Source: Linnemannia hyalina (Eukaryota; Mortierellomycota; Mortierellomycetes; Mortierellales; Mortierellaceae). From it: a DNA stretch of 64,000 bases. The translations under genes and the position numbers were made by a program. The DNA lies in the NCBI GenBank assembly GCA_019671135.1, contig JAHRHY010000001.1, forward strand, positions 2,356,001 through 2,420,000. The letters run 5' to 3'. Below, in pieces: positions 55,582 through 64,000 of this stretch. The notes under the pieces were generated by a model. It had not been told where the DNA came from. It did not search any database and was given only the letters and a program-made list of their open reading frames with translations. Position 1 is the first letter of the stretch, and every line of letters starts with the position of its first letter.

Positions 55582-56380
55582 GGGCTCCCGGTACCTGATA
55601 TCCACCGCTTCCTTCTTCGTCTCCCATTGCTGGTCCTAGTCTCCCGCTCCCTCTACAATAACCGCTTCCACATCTGCGAATCATAAAATTCTCTCCACGC
55701 CTTATTCTTTCCCGCCGAATTAACCTCCTCCGTCTCTTCTGCGTGACCCCGGCAGCCATCCAATCAAAGCTGTCCTTTGTTTCGTCACTGAAACATTTTG
55801 GTGGACCGTGAAACACTAACCTCTCCAACCCCCCTTCAACCGTATCAACAAGTTAAACCCCCTCCTTCCTGAGTGCTAGATGCCTTGACGCCTGAAAGAA
55901 GCTGCTGTGGGTTTGTAGGGGCTCCGAGGTTGAGGTAGAGGTCGACCAGGGCTGGGCAGACGATGGAGAGGTATCTATAGAGGATCCGAAATGTTCGATC
56001 ATCGTCATCGTCACCGTCCCTCTTCCGTTTCTCGCTTGATTACTGTAGCCCATGAGTTTACTGGCAAAAAGAGTGAGAATGACATATGTAACGTCTGTAA
56101 CTACAACATGGAGAAAAGAAAAAGAATAGACATTTGACAAAAAAAAAGCAAACCCACGTAAAAAAAAAAACGTCGCGAAATAACCCCGCCAATTTTTTTT
56201 TACCTTGCTACAGGCCCAGATCCCAGGCCGAGGTTTAACAATTCCCTTGAACGTCAAAGCCTCACACACCCTCACCCCCCTCCCCCCCTCCCCAACCTCC
56301 TCCAAACATCCGTCTGGTTCACCCGCATCTGCACCCAAGGCGCCAACAAAATGCAACAAATGCGGGGACTCACACAAATA
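55375..56380 (-). pseudogene. Detached 3' half of the F-box gene at 57070-58308
   Basis: Minus-strand pieces read, in gene order, YLCESPHLLHFVGAL (cf. FLCESSHAVHLMTL in the 32330-34400 gene), KGIVKPRPGIWAC, YLSIVCPALVDLYLNLGAP, LERLVFHGPPKCFSDETKDSFDWMAAG, and KLENLGLMLDVKLILDQV, a family-A-like C terminus. The pieces are in different frames. A 34-base A run (minus strand) interrupts the last part. Together with 57070-58308 this looks like one F-box gene split by insertions. Confidence 0.65.
55547..55580. repeat. 34-base T homopolymer
   Basis: A run of 34 T on the + strand, reading as poly-lysine codons on the minus strand inside the F-box relic. Its true length is uncertain by any sequencing method. 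Confidence 0.9.
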
Positions 56381-56660
56381 ATTATGTAACTCATCCTCCC
56401 AAACTCGAGATCAGCATTCTTCGTGAGGACAGACCTTCTGGCCTGGAAGAGTTGATGGGTGAGCTAGCGGGTTGCGTCTCAGCCGCTGTGTACCGCTGTA
56501 ATGAAAAAGTGGTGGTCCCACAGCTGATAAAGGAGATGCCCCAGCTCTTGTGTTAGAGTCTGATGCCGAGGATTTTTTTTTTAAGTCCATTCTTTTTAAA
56601 TAAAGCAAAATCTATCACCGTTTTTGGATGTTCTTTGCGCTGTGTGAAAAATGCGGCTTG

Positions 56661-56934
56661 ACAAAAAAAAATTCAACGCAAGAGGTTCTCCCCTACACTG
56701 CAAGAAAGGTGTGTTTGACTAGTCAGGAAAAAAAAAAATTCCTGCAGAAAAGGGTGTCCCCCACCGTGCAAGAAAAAGGTACGTTTGACTAGTCAGGAAA
56801 AAAAAAATTCCAGCAGAAAAGGGTGTCTCTCGCCCTGCAAGAAAAAGGTGTGTGTGTCAAGTCCGGAAGAAAAATTCCAGCAAAAAAGGGTGTCTCCCCG
56901 CCCTGCAAGAAAAAGGAAAAAAAATTCCACCAGT
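56661..56934. repeat. 70-nt minisatellite, about four units
   Basis: Imperfect tandem units of about 70 nt, each with an A run, AATTCC(A/T)GCAGAAAAGGGTGT, a C-rich centre and CTGCAAGAAAAAGG. Two of them end in the perfect palindrome TGACTAGTCA (56716-56725 and 56786-56795). It lies exactly between the two halves of the split F-box gene. No protein-coding or CRISPR character (units are adjacent, without distinct spacers). Confidence 0.8.
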
Positions 56935-57069
56935 TCCAGAAACAGAGACGGCCGCCCTCCCCGAGATCGCACGCATATTCAACATTGTAATCACATTATG
57001 GGGACCCTGGCGCGATTTGTATACGTTTGCTGCAAGCTCTAGAAGAACTTATCCGGGAGCCCAAGGTGG

Positions 57070-58308
57070 TCAGTCGGTCGAGACACTAGACTGGAGGGCG
57101 GGACAGAGTCTGAACAGCCGTTGTGGGTTCGTGACCTCCAGATTTAGAGTCTCGACAGAGAGATGCAGGTTCTTGAGCACCGGTAGAAGCAGTAGGAGTG
57201 GTAGAGGTAGCGACTGCGGCTGGGGTAATGCCGAGTTGTATGTCCCCTCGAGATGCCGACACAAAGTCTCGAGTATCTCGGCAGCCTTCACCAGCAGATC
57301 CTCAGTCGTCTCTTCTTCAGTAACGTAATGTACCTCCAAATCATTCAAATCCTCATCTCCAGCAACACTCGCCCGCAATCGAACGATCCGCAAATCCTCC
57401 AACCGTGGCGCCGCCGACAAGAAATCCAATAGCGTGCGCAGTCGGACATAATAGCATTCAAGCTCAAATACCCGCAGGTGAACCAATGGACTTCCTCCTC
57501 CGTCCCTGACAACCGAGAACTCACTCCAAGCCTCCGGATCGACATCATCGTCACTTTCCAAAAAGGGGTCCGGGTTCCAGAGGGACGATTTAGGACGGAG
57601 GGCGACTTCTTGGAGGTACGGACATGCTCGAAAGACTGTATTCAATCGGATCCCGCAATCGAGGTCAGTCTCCATCCGAAGCACTGTCAAGTGTGACAGG
57701 AACGGCAGGAGGTGTACAAGCTGACTGTCGAACCCCATGAACTTCCCTGCCAAAATCAATTCCTGTAAAGATGTCGCAGGAAAAAACAACAACCTCAATC
57801 TATCACCTTTTACTTCCTCCTGCTCTTGCTCTTGCTCCTGTTTCCTGTTGTCATCGCCAGTGTAGTTTTTGTCATGATCGACAACCTCATCTTCCTTCCC
57901 CGCAAGAACTTTCTCCCACAATCGATGCTTAACCTCCAATGCCTCAGCAACCTTCGCCCTCTGCGGCAATCGCCTCGTAGCCTCTTTCCCGCTCATGAGA
58001 TGCGTGAACCAATACAACCGTCTCGCCACCGGCAATTGTTTCATGACAACAACCTCCAGCTCCTCGTCCGTCATGTCGGTGTTATATACAGCCTTCCGAA
58101 CAACACGGCCCCGACCGACTTGGAACCAATGTCGACAGACCGAGATTACAGAGAGTGCGAGCGTGGCTTCGTCCACGTAGGAAAAGATCCTGTCCAGCAG
58201 TTCCGGGATTTCCAGCGGTGAAGTGTTGCGACGTTGGGGTAAAGCGTCGTCATTGTTGTTGTTTTTGTAGCAAAGTGCTTGGTCTGGGGTGGTTGACTGT
58301 TCCGCCAT
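57070..58308 (-). CDS. F-box protein, 3'-truncated (412 aa)
   Basis: Open frame from ATG 58308 (MAEQSTTPDQ) to a stop at 57070. The F-box is at about residues 31-70 (PLEIPELLDRIFSYVDEATLALSVISVCRHWFQVGRG), with an acidic/Gln-rich insert (KQEQEQEQEE) near residue 150 and leucine-rich stretches to the end. The frame ends at LFRLCPALQSSVSTD where family-A proteins continue for several hundred residues. The expected continuation is found 0.7 kb further on, beyond a minisatellite. It may still produce a shortened protein, but I read it as the 5' half of a disrupted gene. Confidence 0.6.
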   Translation of the reverse strand: MAEQSTTPDQALCYKNNNNDDALPQRRNTSPLEIPELLDRIFSYVDEATLALSVISVCRHWFQVGRGRVVRKAVYNTDMTDEELEVVVMKQLPVARRLYWFTHLMSGKEATRRLPQRAKVAEALEVKHRLWEKVLAGKEDEVVDHDKNYTGDDNRKQEQEQEQEEVKGDRLRLLFFPATSLQELILAGKFMGFDSQLVHLLPFLSHLTVLRMETDLDCGIRLNTVFRACPYLQEVALRPKSSLWNPDPFLESDDDVDPEAWSEFSVVRDGGGSPLVHLRVFELECYYVRLRTLLDFLSAAPRLEDLRIVRLRASVAGDEDLNDLEVHYVTEEETTEDLLVKAAEILETLCRHLEGTYNSALPQPQSLPLPLLLLLPVLKNLHLSVETLNLEVTNPQRLFRLCPALQSSVSTD

Positions 58309-58534
58309 CCTGTTGTGTCCAGTGTCGAGGTTGAGGACGGAAATGGTGGGAGCGAAAGAGGGAAAGAACACAAAAGAGGTCAAACGAGAACCAAAAGAAA
58401 AAAAAGGATGGAACAGGGTGGGTGGCTTTCAACTGGACAAATCTCTCAAAAGATTGCTCGGTTTATTTTTCGGGTAATGAGGTGGGTGCATCTTTTTGGC
58501 AGCGATCCAAAGGAGACTTCAAAAGACGAGTTGT

Positions 58535-61500
58535 CTAAAAGAGACCCAAAAGGTCATTCTCTGCAGACGACTGGGTTGGCTTAGTGGGCTGTTGCTGCTG
58601 CTGCTGTGGAGGTTGGCCGAACCCACCCAAGCCCCCCAGATCTCCAAAGGGATCGTTCCTTGCTGGTGGTGGTGCCTGTTGTTGGTGCTGTGTCTGTTGC
58701 TGCTGCATGCCTCCCATGCCACCCATACCTCCCATGCCTCCAAAGACACTGCTGCTTGACCCAGACATATCTGACGACATGTCAAACAAGTCTGCGCTAT
58801 AATTAGGTCCGTTGTTGCTGGCAGGTTTGCTGGAAGAGACGGGTGGGGAGGTGTATGCTGGCTCTGATGATCCAAAGTCCAAGTCGAGCAAGTCTGTCAT
58901 GACGTTCTTGGGAGCTGGTGCTCCTGAAGCATCCAGCACTGCGTCTCCAATAATCTGTTCCTCGTCCCGTGCACTAGAAGCAATACAAATAAAGATTTCA
59001 TTCGTGGTTAGTCGTCCCGTACTCATTCTTTCATAACGAGCAAGCATAGCGTGCAAAACCATGTCATATAATTTACTCGGCGGCGGCGGCCGTCTTGACA
59101 GCATCGGCGCTGAAGGCTCTGTTGCCCATGAATGCCTTGGGAGGCTTGTGGTAAACGGACGCAAGGGTCGAGATGTTGTTGATGAGTTCGTCCATAAGTG
59201 CAGGTGAGATTGTCCTTGTCTCCACCGAGATTGGGGGCTTGTCAGAAAGGACCACAGCCTTGGCAGCCTGAGGGTCGGTTGACAGCAAACGCCAGTAGAC
59301 GTAGGCGCGGTCGCGGGTATCGGGGTTATCAATCTCGTTGGTGGCTGTCTGCAAGACACGGTGCACAATTTCCTGTGACTGGGCGGGCTTCTTCAAGAAC
59401 AGCTTCACAGTTGCTGTGAGAAGCTGCAGCTGAACCTGAGAGTTTTCTTCCAGGAAGGTCTCCAAAAAGTTCTCAATCAACTCGTCCGCGTTCTCAATGC
59501 GCTCAGCGTACTCTCCAATAATCCAGATCAATGAGCCCTTTGCCTCTGGCTCGTCCAGAGAATCCAAGTTCTGACAAAGAGTAGGAATAATAGCCTCGTA
59601 CCGCTTAGGGTACTTGCGGAAAATATCCTAACGGTGATAATTGACAGCAGTGGACGGTAAGCGTCATGATCATGTCGTTCAATGAAGTAGCCTATCGAAG
59701 GAGTGCAAAAACATCCACGAATGTTACCTTGATGACGATAATAGCTTCCTGAACGACATAGTTCACCTTGGTGTTGATGAGATCCAAGAGAACATTGACA
59801 CACCTCTCCGAGGCTTCGTCAATCATAATGGCACATCGTCCAATAGCACGAACAGCCTTACGCACGAATTCAACATCGACTTCCGAAGCGTATCTATATT
59901 AACAGCAATTCAAAGTTAGCTTCGAGTAGTTTCTACAGCGGGACGCTGAAAGACAGATATCGTGTAAAATGTAAATGGTCCTTACTCTTTGAGTTCTGAG
60001 AGGATCTGCTCGATGTTCTTGTCGTTGCACAGCTTGATTATAATCTCCAGCTTCTCACGCTTGACATATGGTGGGTCGTTGTATTTGCAGAAGAACACAC
60101 GGACGTCGTTCTGAAGAATATCGGGGCGCTTCTGAAGGATCAGGTTGATGTTGCGGAGCGACACGTACTGAACTTCGGGTGCCGATGCAAGAAGGGAGAC
60201 TATTATAATTTATCAAAAAGAAACGTTAACACTGTTAGTATTTCTCCTTGTCCAAATAGCCCATAATATAGACAATTCCACAATGACATACCGAGGGGAG
60301 GTGACATCTTCTTGATCATGCCCTTGATAAAGTCCTCGCTCTTGATGTAGCGCATAAAGATCATGAGGACTCGGATAGCAGAGAGAACCACAGATCCATT
60401 GGCATGCTGAAGACGGGGGATAACACGCTCGCAAACATTCTCAGCCTCCTTGGAGTCCAGGGGTCTGTAGTCCGCCAGGGAGGTCAAAATCGCAATCTGA
60501 CCCCATTCCGTGCATTCATTGAGGGCAGCCAACATCTTGTTCATAATAGCCACGTTGACCACAAAGACATCCTTTGACACCGAGGACTCTTGCATCTCTG
60601 CCAGTGCAGTTACAGCATTAGCGACAACCTATTGTAGAAGTGTCCAATAGAACCGAGCGGATGAGTAAGGTGTCGAATATCATTACTCCTCAAGCCGAAA
60701 ACTCCCTTATTGAAAGAAGCAAGAGTACACGGTGGTCCTGCGTCAATTACCATGGGGTTCGAGTCCGAGACAAGATCCTGAAGGACGGTGACGAATCCGT
60801 TCTCCAATGCTCTCTCCTGATCCAAGTCCCACAACTTAGCAACACCAATGGCGGCGGTCTTGCGAACATAAGGGTTGTCGTCCTGCAGGCACTTTCTCAG
60901 AGGTTCGCAGATGTGATCCAGAATCTTGTCCACACGAATGCACCCCATGGTGCGGATAGCCAAGGCGCGAATCAAAGGGTTGACGTGGTCCGTATCCTAA
61001 ATAGTTGCCAACAAAAGGCGGGTGTGAGTTTTGAGATAGACACTTCCAGAATACAATAGCACGCCTTTGTTCCATCGCTCCTGACGAAGAGACTGAATGT
61101 TGAAACGTACCTTGACGAAGGTGTTGACGGCGAGAATAACCAAGTCCGGGTTCGACTTTGCATAGTTCATTAAGTACAAGTACACCAGTTTTTTCTATCG
61201 CACAGGAAAACACAAACGTTAGTCAGTAAGAACACAAGTCACCAACGTCCCCCCTTGTCCGTTTCTCATTCCCAGCCAACCGCCTTGTTCTTCATCGCCA
61301 TCCGTGTCCGCCTTTTCTCCTTCGAAGGTCCAGATGCGCTGTTATTACCATCTCCAAGTCCTCAGTCTGCATGTTCTTGACGACCTGGGGGAAGAGTGAA
61401 CTGACATCCTTGCCGACAGTCATGTTGGCGATGACGCGCTTGACGGCATCCTTGCGTCGGTCTCGGTACTCGCTGTTCAAGTCCGCCAACAGCTCGGCAT

Positions 61501-61671
61501 TCTCGCCTATAGAGTAGTTGATGGTAGCGAAAAGAGGGATAGCGAGTTTTGTGCGTGTCAGGAAGCAGTTGACGCTAGTTCGTCTTTTGGTCTGTGTTCC
61601 TGGCATAGGGACTGACCCTTCTTGTTGTTGGCAAAGAAGCGACCGGCGTTTTGCCTGAGGAAGTCAGCCAT
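58535..61671 (-). CDS. APL2: AP-1 complex subunit beta (beta-adaptin)
   Basis: Nine exons on the minus strand: 61671-61617, 61506-61349, 61194-61111, 60996-60751, 60628-60292, 60199-59986, 59893-59728, 59627-59077 and 58973-58535. All phases close, giving 749 aa. Beta-adaptin forms part of the AP-1 adaptor that recruits clathrin and cargo at the trans-Golgi and endosomes. The trunk (about 1-590) carries conserved blocks such as [66 protein letters not shown] and SDSNPMVVANAV. The hinge holds a clathrin box LLDLD at about 632-636 and GGMGGM/Gln/Pro-rich sequence, ending DLLGLF. There is no C-terminal ear domain, consistent with short fungal beta subunits. AP-1 is favoured over AP-2 because of the close match of the trunk to animal AP1/2 beta, but AP-2 is not excluded. 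The first donor is GTCAGT, non-consensus but phase-consistent. Confidence 0.93.
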
Positions 61672-62143
61672 GTGTCTTTGTTGTGAGATGAAGAAAGAAA
61701 GGGAGGAGTGGTGGAAGAGGAAGGTTGTGTGTGGTCTCGAGGGAAAGGAGAAGGAAGGGGCGGATGAGGAGAAAAGGGTGTGAAAGGAAAGAAAGATGAT
61801 GTGGGAAACTTTGAGTTTCGTATGGGCTGGTTTGAATCGCCTCGCTGGCTTTGAGCCGCGCGACTGCCACGATTCAACGATATCCCCGTGACGTGCAAGG
61901 CAAATGAACGGCAATTCAAGAACTCGTCTTGTTTTGAATGGTCTTTTTTATTTGATATTGTACAAGTGTTGCCAGAGTGAATACTTTCCTCTGAGATGCC
62001 GCCTATAGCGTTGAATTATTGTGTCGATTCTTTGATACGTGTTCATATTGGAGTTGGGACGGGAAAAATGATCCCTGAGGCACGCCCGAGTCGAAAAAAC
62101 TGGTCCCGATCCATGAGTATCGATCCTCTCTTCCTTAGTGATT
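61672..62143. other. Spacer between AP-1 beta and Rpc11
   Basis: Promoter and leader of the AP-1 beta gene (T/C-rich on the minus strand) and the 3' flank of Rpc11. No gene is supported. Confidence 0.5.
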
Positions 62144-62910
62144 TTACTCCTTCCACTGCCAACCGCACTTGAGCTCGGTGCACTTGTAGAACGTCGTCAT
62201 AGGCTCATCGGCCGAGCGGGTCTGGATCTGCATATAGTATGCGCGGTCGTGTTCACATCTTGGGCACGTTGCTAAATAATCATTAAAGTATTGACAAGTT
62301 CTTTCCTGATTAGTTGCTCTATTGTTCGACAAGGATCATTGATCCTGCAGAGACATGCTTCCATGTCATATAATGCGGATCGCACGAAGCAGCTTTGGTA
62401 TGATATCCTGAAAGGTCCATCCTTTTTACTCCAAGCTTGATCCACGCAAAGTCCAGTTCTTGGCATTCGCGATAGATCCTGAGAGTTGTCCTGCAATGGG
62501 TCCTTGTTGTGCTTGTAGGTAACTGTCTTTTACCTTCGGTCTGATCCACGTTCGCCCAGGCCTCGTCTCCTCCAAGGACATCGTCGACCTGCTTCCTGTC
62601 CAATGTCTTTCTTTGAACGATCTATAATGGTGGAACAAAAGTCAAGAACAACGTCGTTAATCAACCAATTCACTTGAGTAAAGCCCACTAGATACATTGA
62701 CATGTTGCGAAGAGACTGCTTCAACAAAATTGACGAAAGACTCCAAGATAGGGCGCAGTCGGACCCGCAGCTTTTTTTGAAGCAACAAGGCTAGAAAGGA
62801 CGTACGGTCTTGACGATTGGGTAGATATAGGGGCAGGTCTGGCAGTAGAGGCGCTGGGTGCCGTCGGACTGGACCAGCAGCAGGTTTGAGCAGGCTGGGC
62901 AAAAGTACAT
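62144..62910 (-). CDS. RPC11: RNA polymerase III subunit Rpc11 (C11)
   Basis: Exons 62910-62806, 62621-62534 and 62271-62144 (phases 0 and 1) give 106 aa; yeast Rpc11 has 110. It is a small Pol III subunit required for RNA cleavage and for termination/reinitiation in the nucleus. The N-terminal zinc ribbon has CPAC (residues 4-7) and CQTC (23-26). The C-terminal TFIIS-like ribbon has CPRC (67-70) and C95/C100, with the acidic catalytic hairpin RSADE (Asp86-Glu87). All eight zinc ligands are present. It lies head-to-head with the uL1 gene, start codons 247 bases apart. Confidence 0.95.
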
Positions 62911-63156
62911 GTCTTGTTGTTGTTGGAATGAATGAATGAAAAAGAAAGAAGGGGATGAACTTTGACGCAGCAACAGAAGGTAGTCGTTCTGTGTCCGTTG
63001 AGAAAGGAGGTAACTCGTTTTTGTTTGAGGCGAGGAATTGCGGCTTAGCTATTTGATCTTTTTTTTTTTCTCCAGAAGCAGGCAGGAGTATAAATTGAAA
63101 TTAAGCGGCCTGGTCATTTTGCTCCTCCTCCCTTTTTTAGTAGCCATCTAACCAAC
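62911..63156. promoter_or_regulatory. Divergent promoter of Rpc11 and uL1
   Basis: A 246-bp interval between the two start codons. A T run lies near 63058-63069, a TATAAAT box is at 63089-63095 facing uL1, and a pyrimidine-rich start region (63117-63138) is typical of ribosomal protein genes. It may co-regulate two growth-linked genes. Confidence 0.6.
63089..63095 (+). promoter_or_regulatory. TATA box of the uL1 gene
   Basis: TATAAAT 68 bases before the proposed start codon at 63157, upstream of a CT-rich transcription start region. Confidence 0.5.
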
Positions 63157-64000
63157 ATGAGGCATGTCACCCTAAATCCACGCTCAAATTGTATCCGACT
63201 CCATGGACTTCAAGGATATCCATCCATCATCGAAAGAACCAAGGGCGGCATCATCGCAGCATCCATCGATTCATCCAGCACCACCATCATCTATGCCGAC
63301 TCGACAATCCACCCTTTGCCGCATCACGTTCATCGCTATTGGCACTGTTCATGTTTAATTTGAACTTGGTTGAAGAACGGGATCAGACTTGGACATCGGG
63401 ATGAAGTTGCACTTGGCCAGCGAGACAAAGAGAAAACATTTCTTGTTGTCTTCACAGCCCAGTGAGCTTTCACCCGATAGGACTCATCAACGGCTTCGGA
63501 TTCAACAGCCATCAACTTTTGGCCTTTGGCAGCGATCTCAACTACAACAATTTGCTGGCCTTCATGACCCTGGACTTTGTCTTCGTGGGAATCAACTACT
63601 GCGGGCGCCTGCAGTAACGCAACAGAGCACAACAGAACGGGACTCGACAGGATCTACTTTCACCCGGAGTTGGAACCACTTCCACTCCCAGTATACCACA
63701 ATCATCTATTCAGAAGACCGGTGTCACTAACTATCCCACCCTATCTTCATCTTGCACTCTACTCTGCCACTACCGGTTCCCAAAACGTCAATAGCAGCAA
63801 GATTCAGGTTTCGGCCGTCCGCGAGAGCGTTCGCCAGGTCAAGCAGCAGTCCGAGGACAAGAAGCGTAACTTCGTCGAGACTGTCGAGCTCCAAATTGGA
63901 CTCAAGAACTACGATCCCCAGCGTGATAAGCGTTTCTCTGGTTCCGTTCGTCTCCCCAACATCCCCCGCCCCAAGATGTCCGTCTGCATTCTCGGTGATG
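63157..64000 (+). CDS. RPL10A: Ribosomal protein uL1 (RPL10A / Rpl1), 3' end outside window
   Basis: The second exon (63798-64000, continuing past the window) reads [14 protein letters not shown], then [21 protein letters not shown] and [20 protein letters not shown], the N-terminal third of eukaryotic uL1, a 60S subunit protein of the L1 stalk. The initiator must come from an upstream exon. ATG AG at 63157-63161 followed by GCATGT would splice as a GC-AG intron (63162-63797, branch-like CTAAC near 63727) to give M-S-K-I, exactly the family start. The first exon is therefore an inference, placed by the TATA box and CT-rich leader. The family assignment is secure. Confidence 0.85.

Noticed and set aside
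56661..56934. Possible CRISPR-like array
   Set aside because: Units are contiguous imperfect 70-nt repeats without unique spacers, and the genome is eukaryotic.
60750..60780. GGTTCGAGTCC, a tRNA T-arm-like sequence
   Set aside because: It lies in and beside an AP-1 beta exon. No matching D arm, anticodon arm or acceptor stem was found around it.

Overview
The window looks like nuclear DNA of a filamentous early-diverging fungus, most probably a Mortierellomycotina species (Mortierella/Linnemannia/Podila type). The reasons are GT-AG introns of mostly 80-250 nt, C-ending codon preference, pyrimidine-rich leaders, fungal-type elongation factor 3, and an expansion of F-box/LRR-like proteins. It also carries large proteins with the conserved 'EYPIPRLFVILP ... 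FRLFFLCECGE' module that I know from Mortierella genomes. The assignment comes from protein resemblance remembered from those genomes, not from a search.

Layout. (1) 1-17.4 kb is a conserved block, all on the + strand: translation elongation factor 3 (1043 aa), a very large glycogenin (1534 aa, His-rich tail) and catalase (500 aa). I could close intron phases for all three. (2) 17.9-58.3 kb is an accessory block. It holds intact, truncated and frameshifted F-box proteins of at least three sequence families (A: 25.2, 28.0, 32.3 and 57.1 kb plus fragments; B: 20.5, 38.5 and 41.5 kb plus fragments; others at 18.0 and 48.5-50 kb). It also holds two oppositely oriented paralogues of about 1000 aa (35.2-38.4 kb + and 44.8-47.9 kb -). 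Each has an N-terminal module, a coiled coil, a hydrophobic helical centre and C-terminal leucine-rich repeats. A tandem pair of single-pass membrane proteins (52.6 and 54.1 kb) sits near the distal end. (3) 58.5-64 kb is conserved again: AP-1 beta-adaptin (-, nine exons), RNA polymerase III subunit Rpc11 (-, three exons) and, divergently, the start of ribosomal protein uL1 (RPL10A, +, cut by the window end).

How the genes fit together. The flanking genes do unrelated core jobs (translation, glycogen priming, peroxide removal, clathrin transport, Pol III transcription, ribosome). The middle looks like a birth-and-death cluster: F-box proteins (predicted SCF ubiquitin-ligase substrate receptors) in every stage from intact to relic, beside two coiled-coil/LRR proteins whose architecture resembles intracellular immune or allorecognition receptors. 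The two paralogues share an almost identical 480-nt LRR block in inverted orientation while neighbouring repeats have diverged, which points to gene conversion or very recent exchange. This CC-LRR/F-box locus is my best candidate for an undescribed system; its function is inference only.
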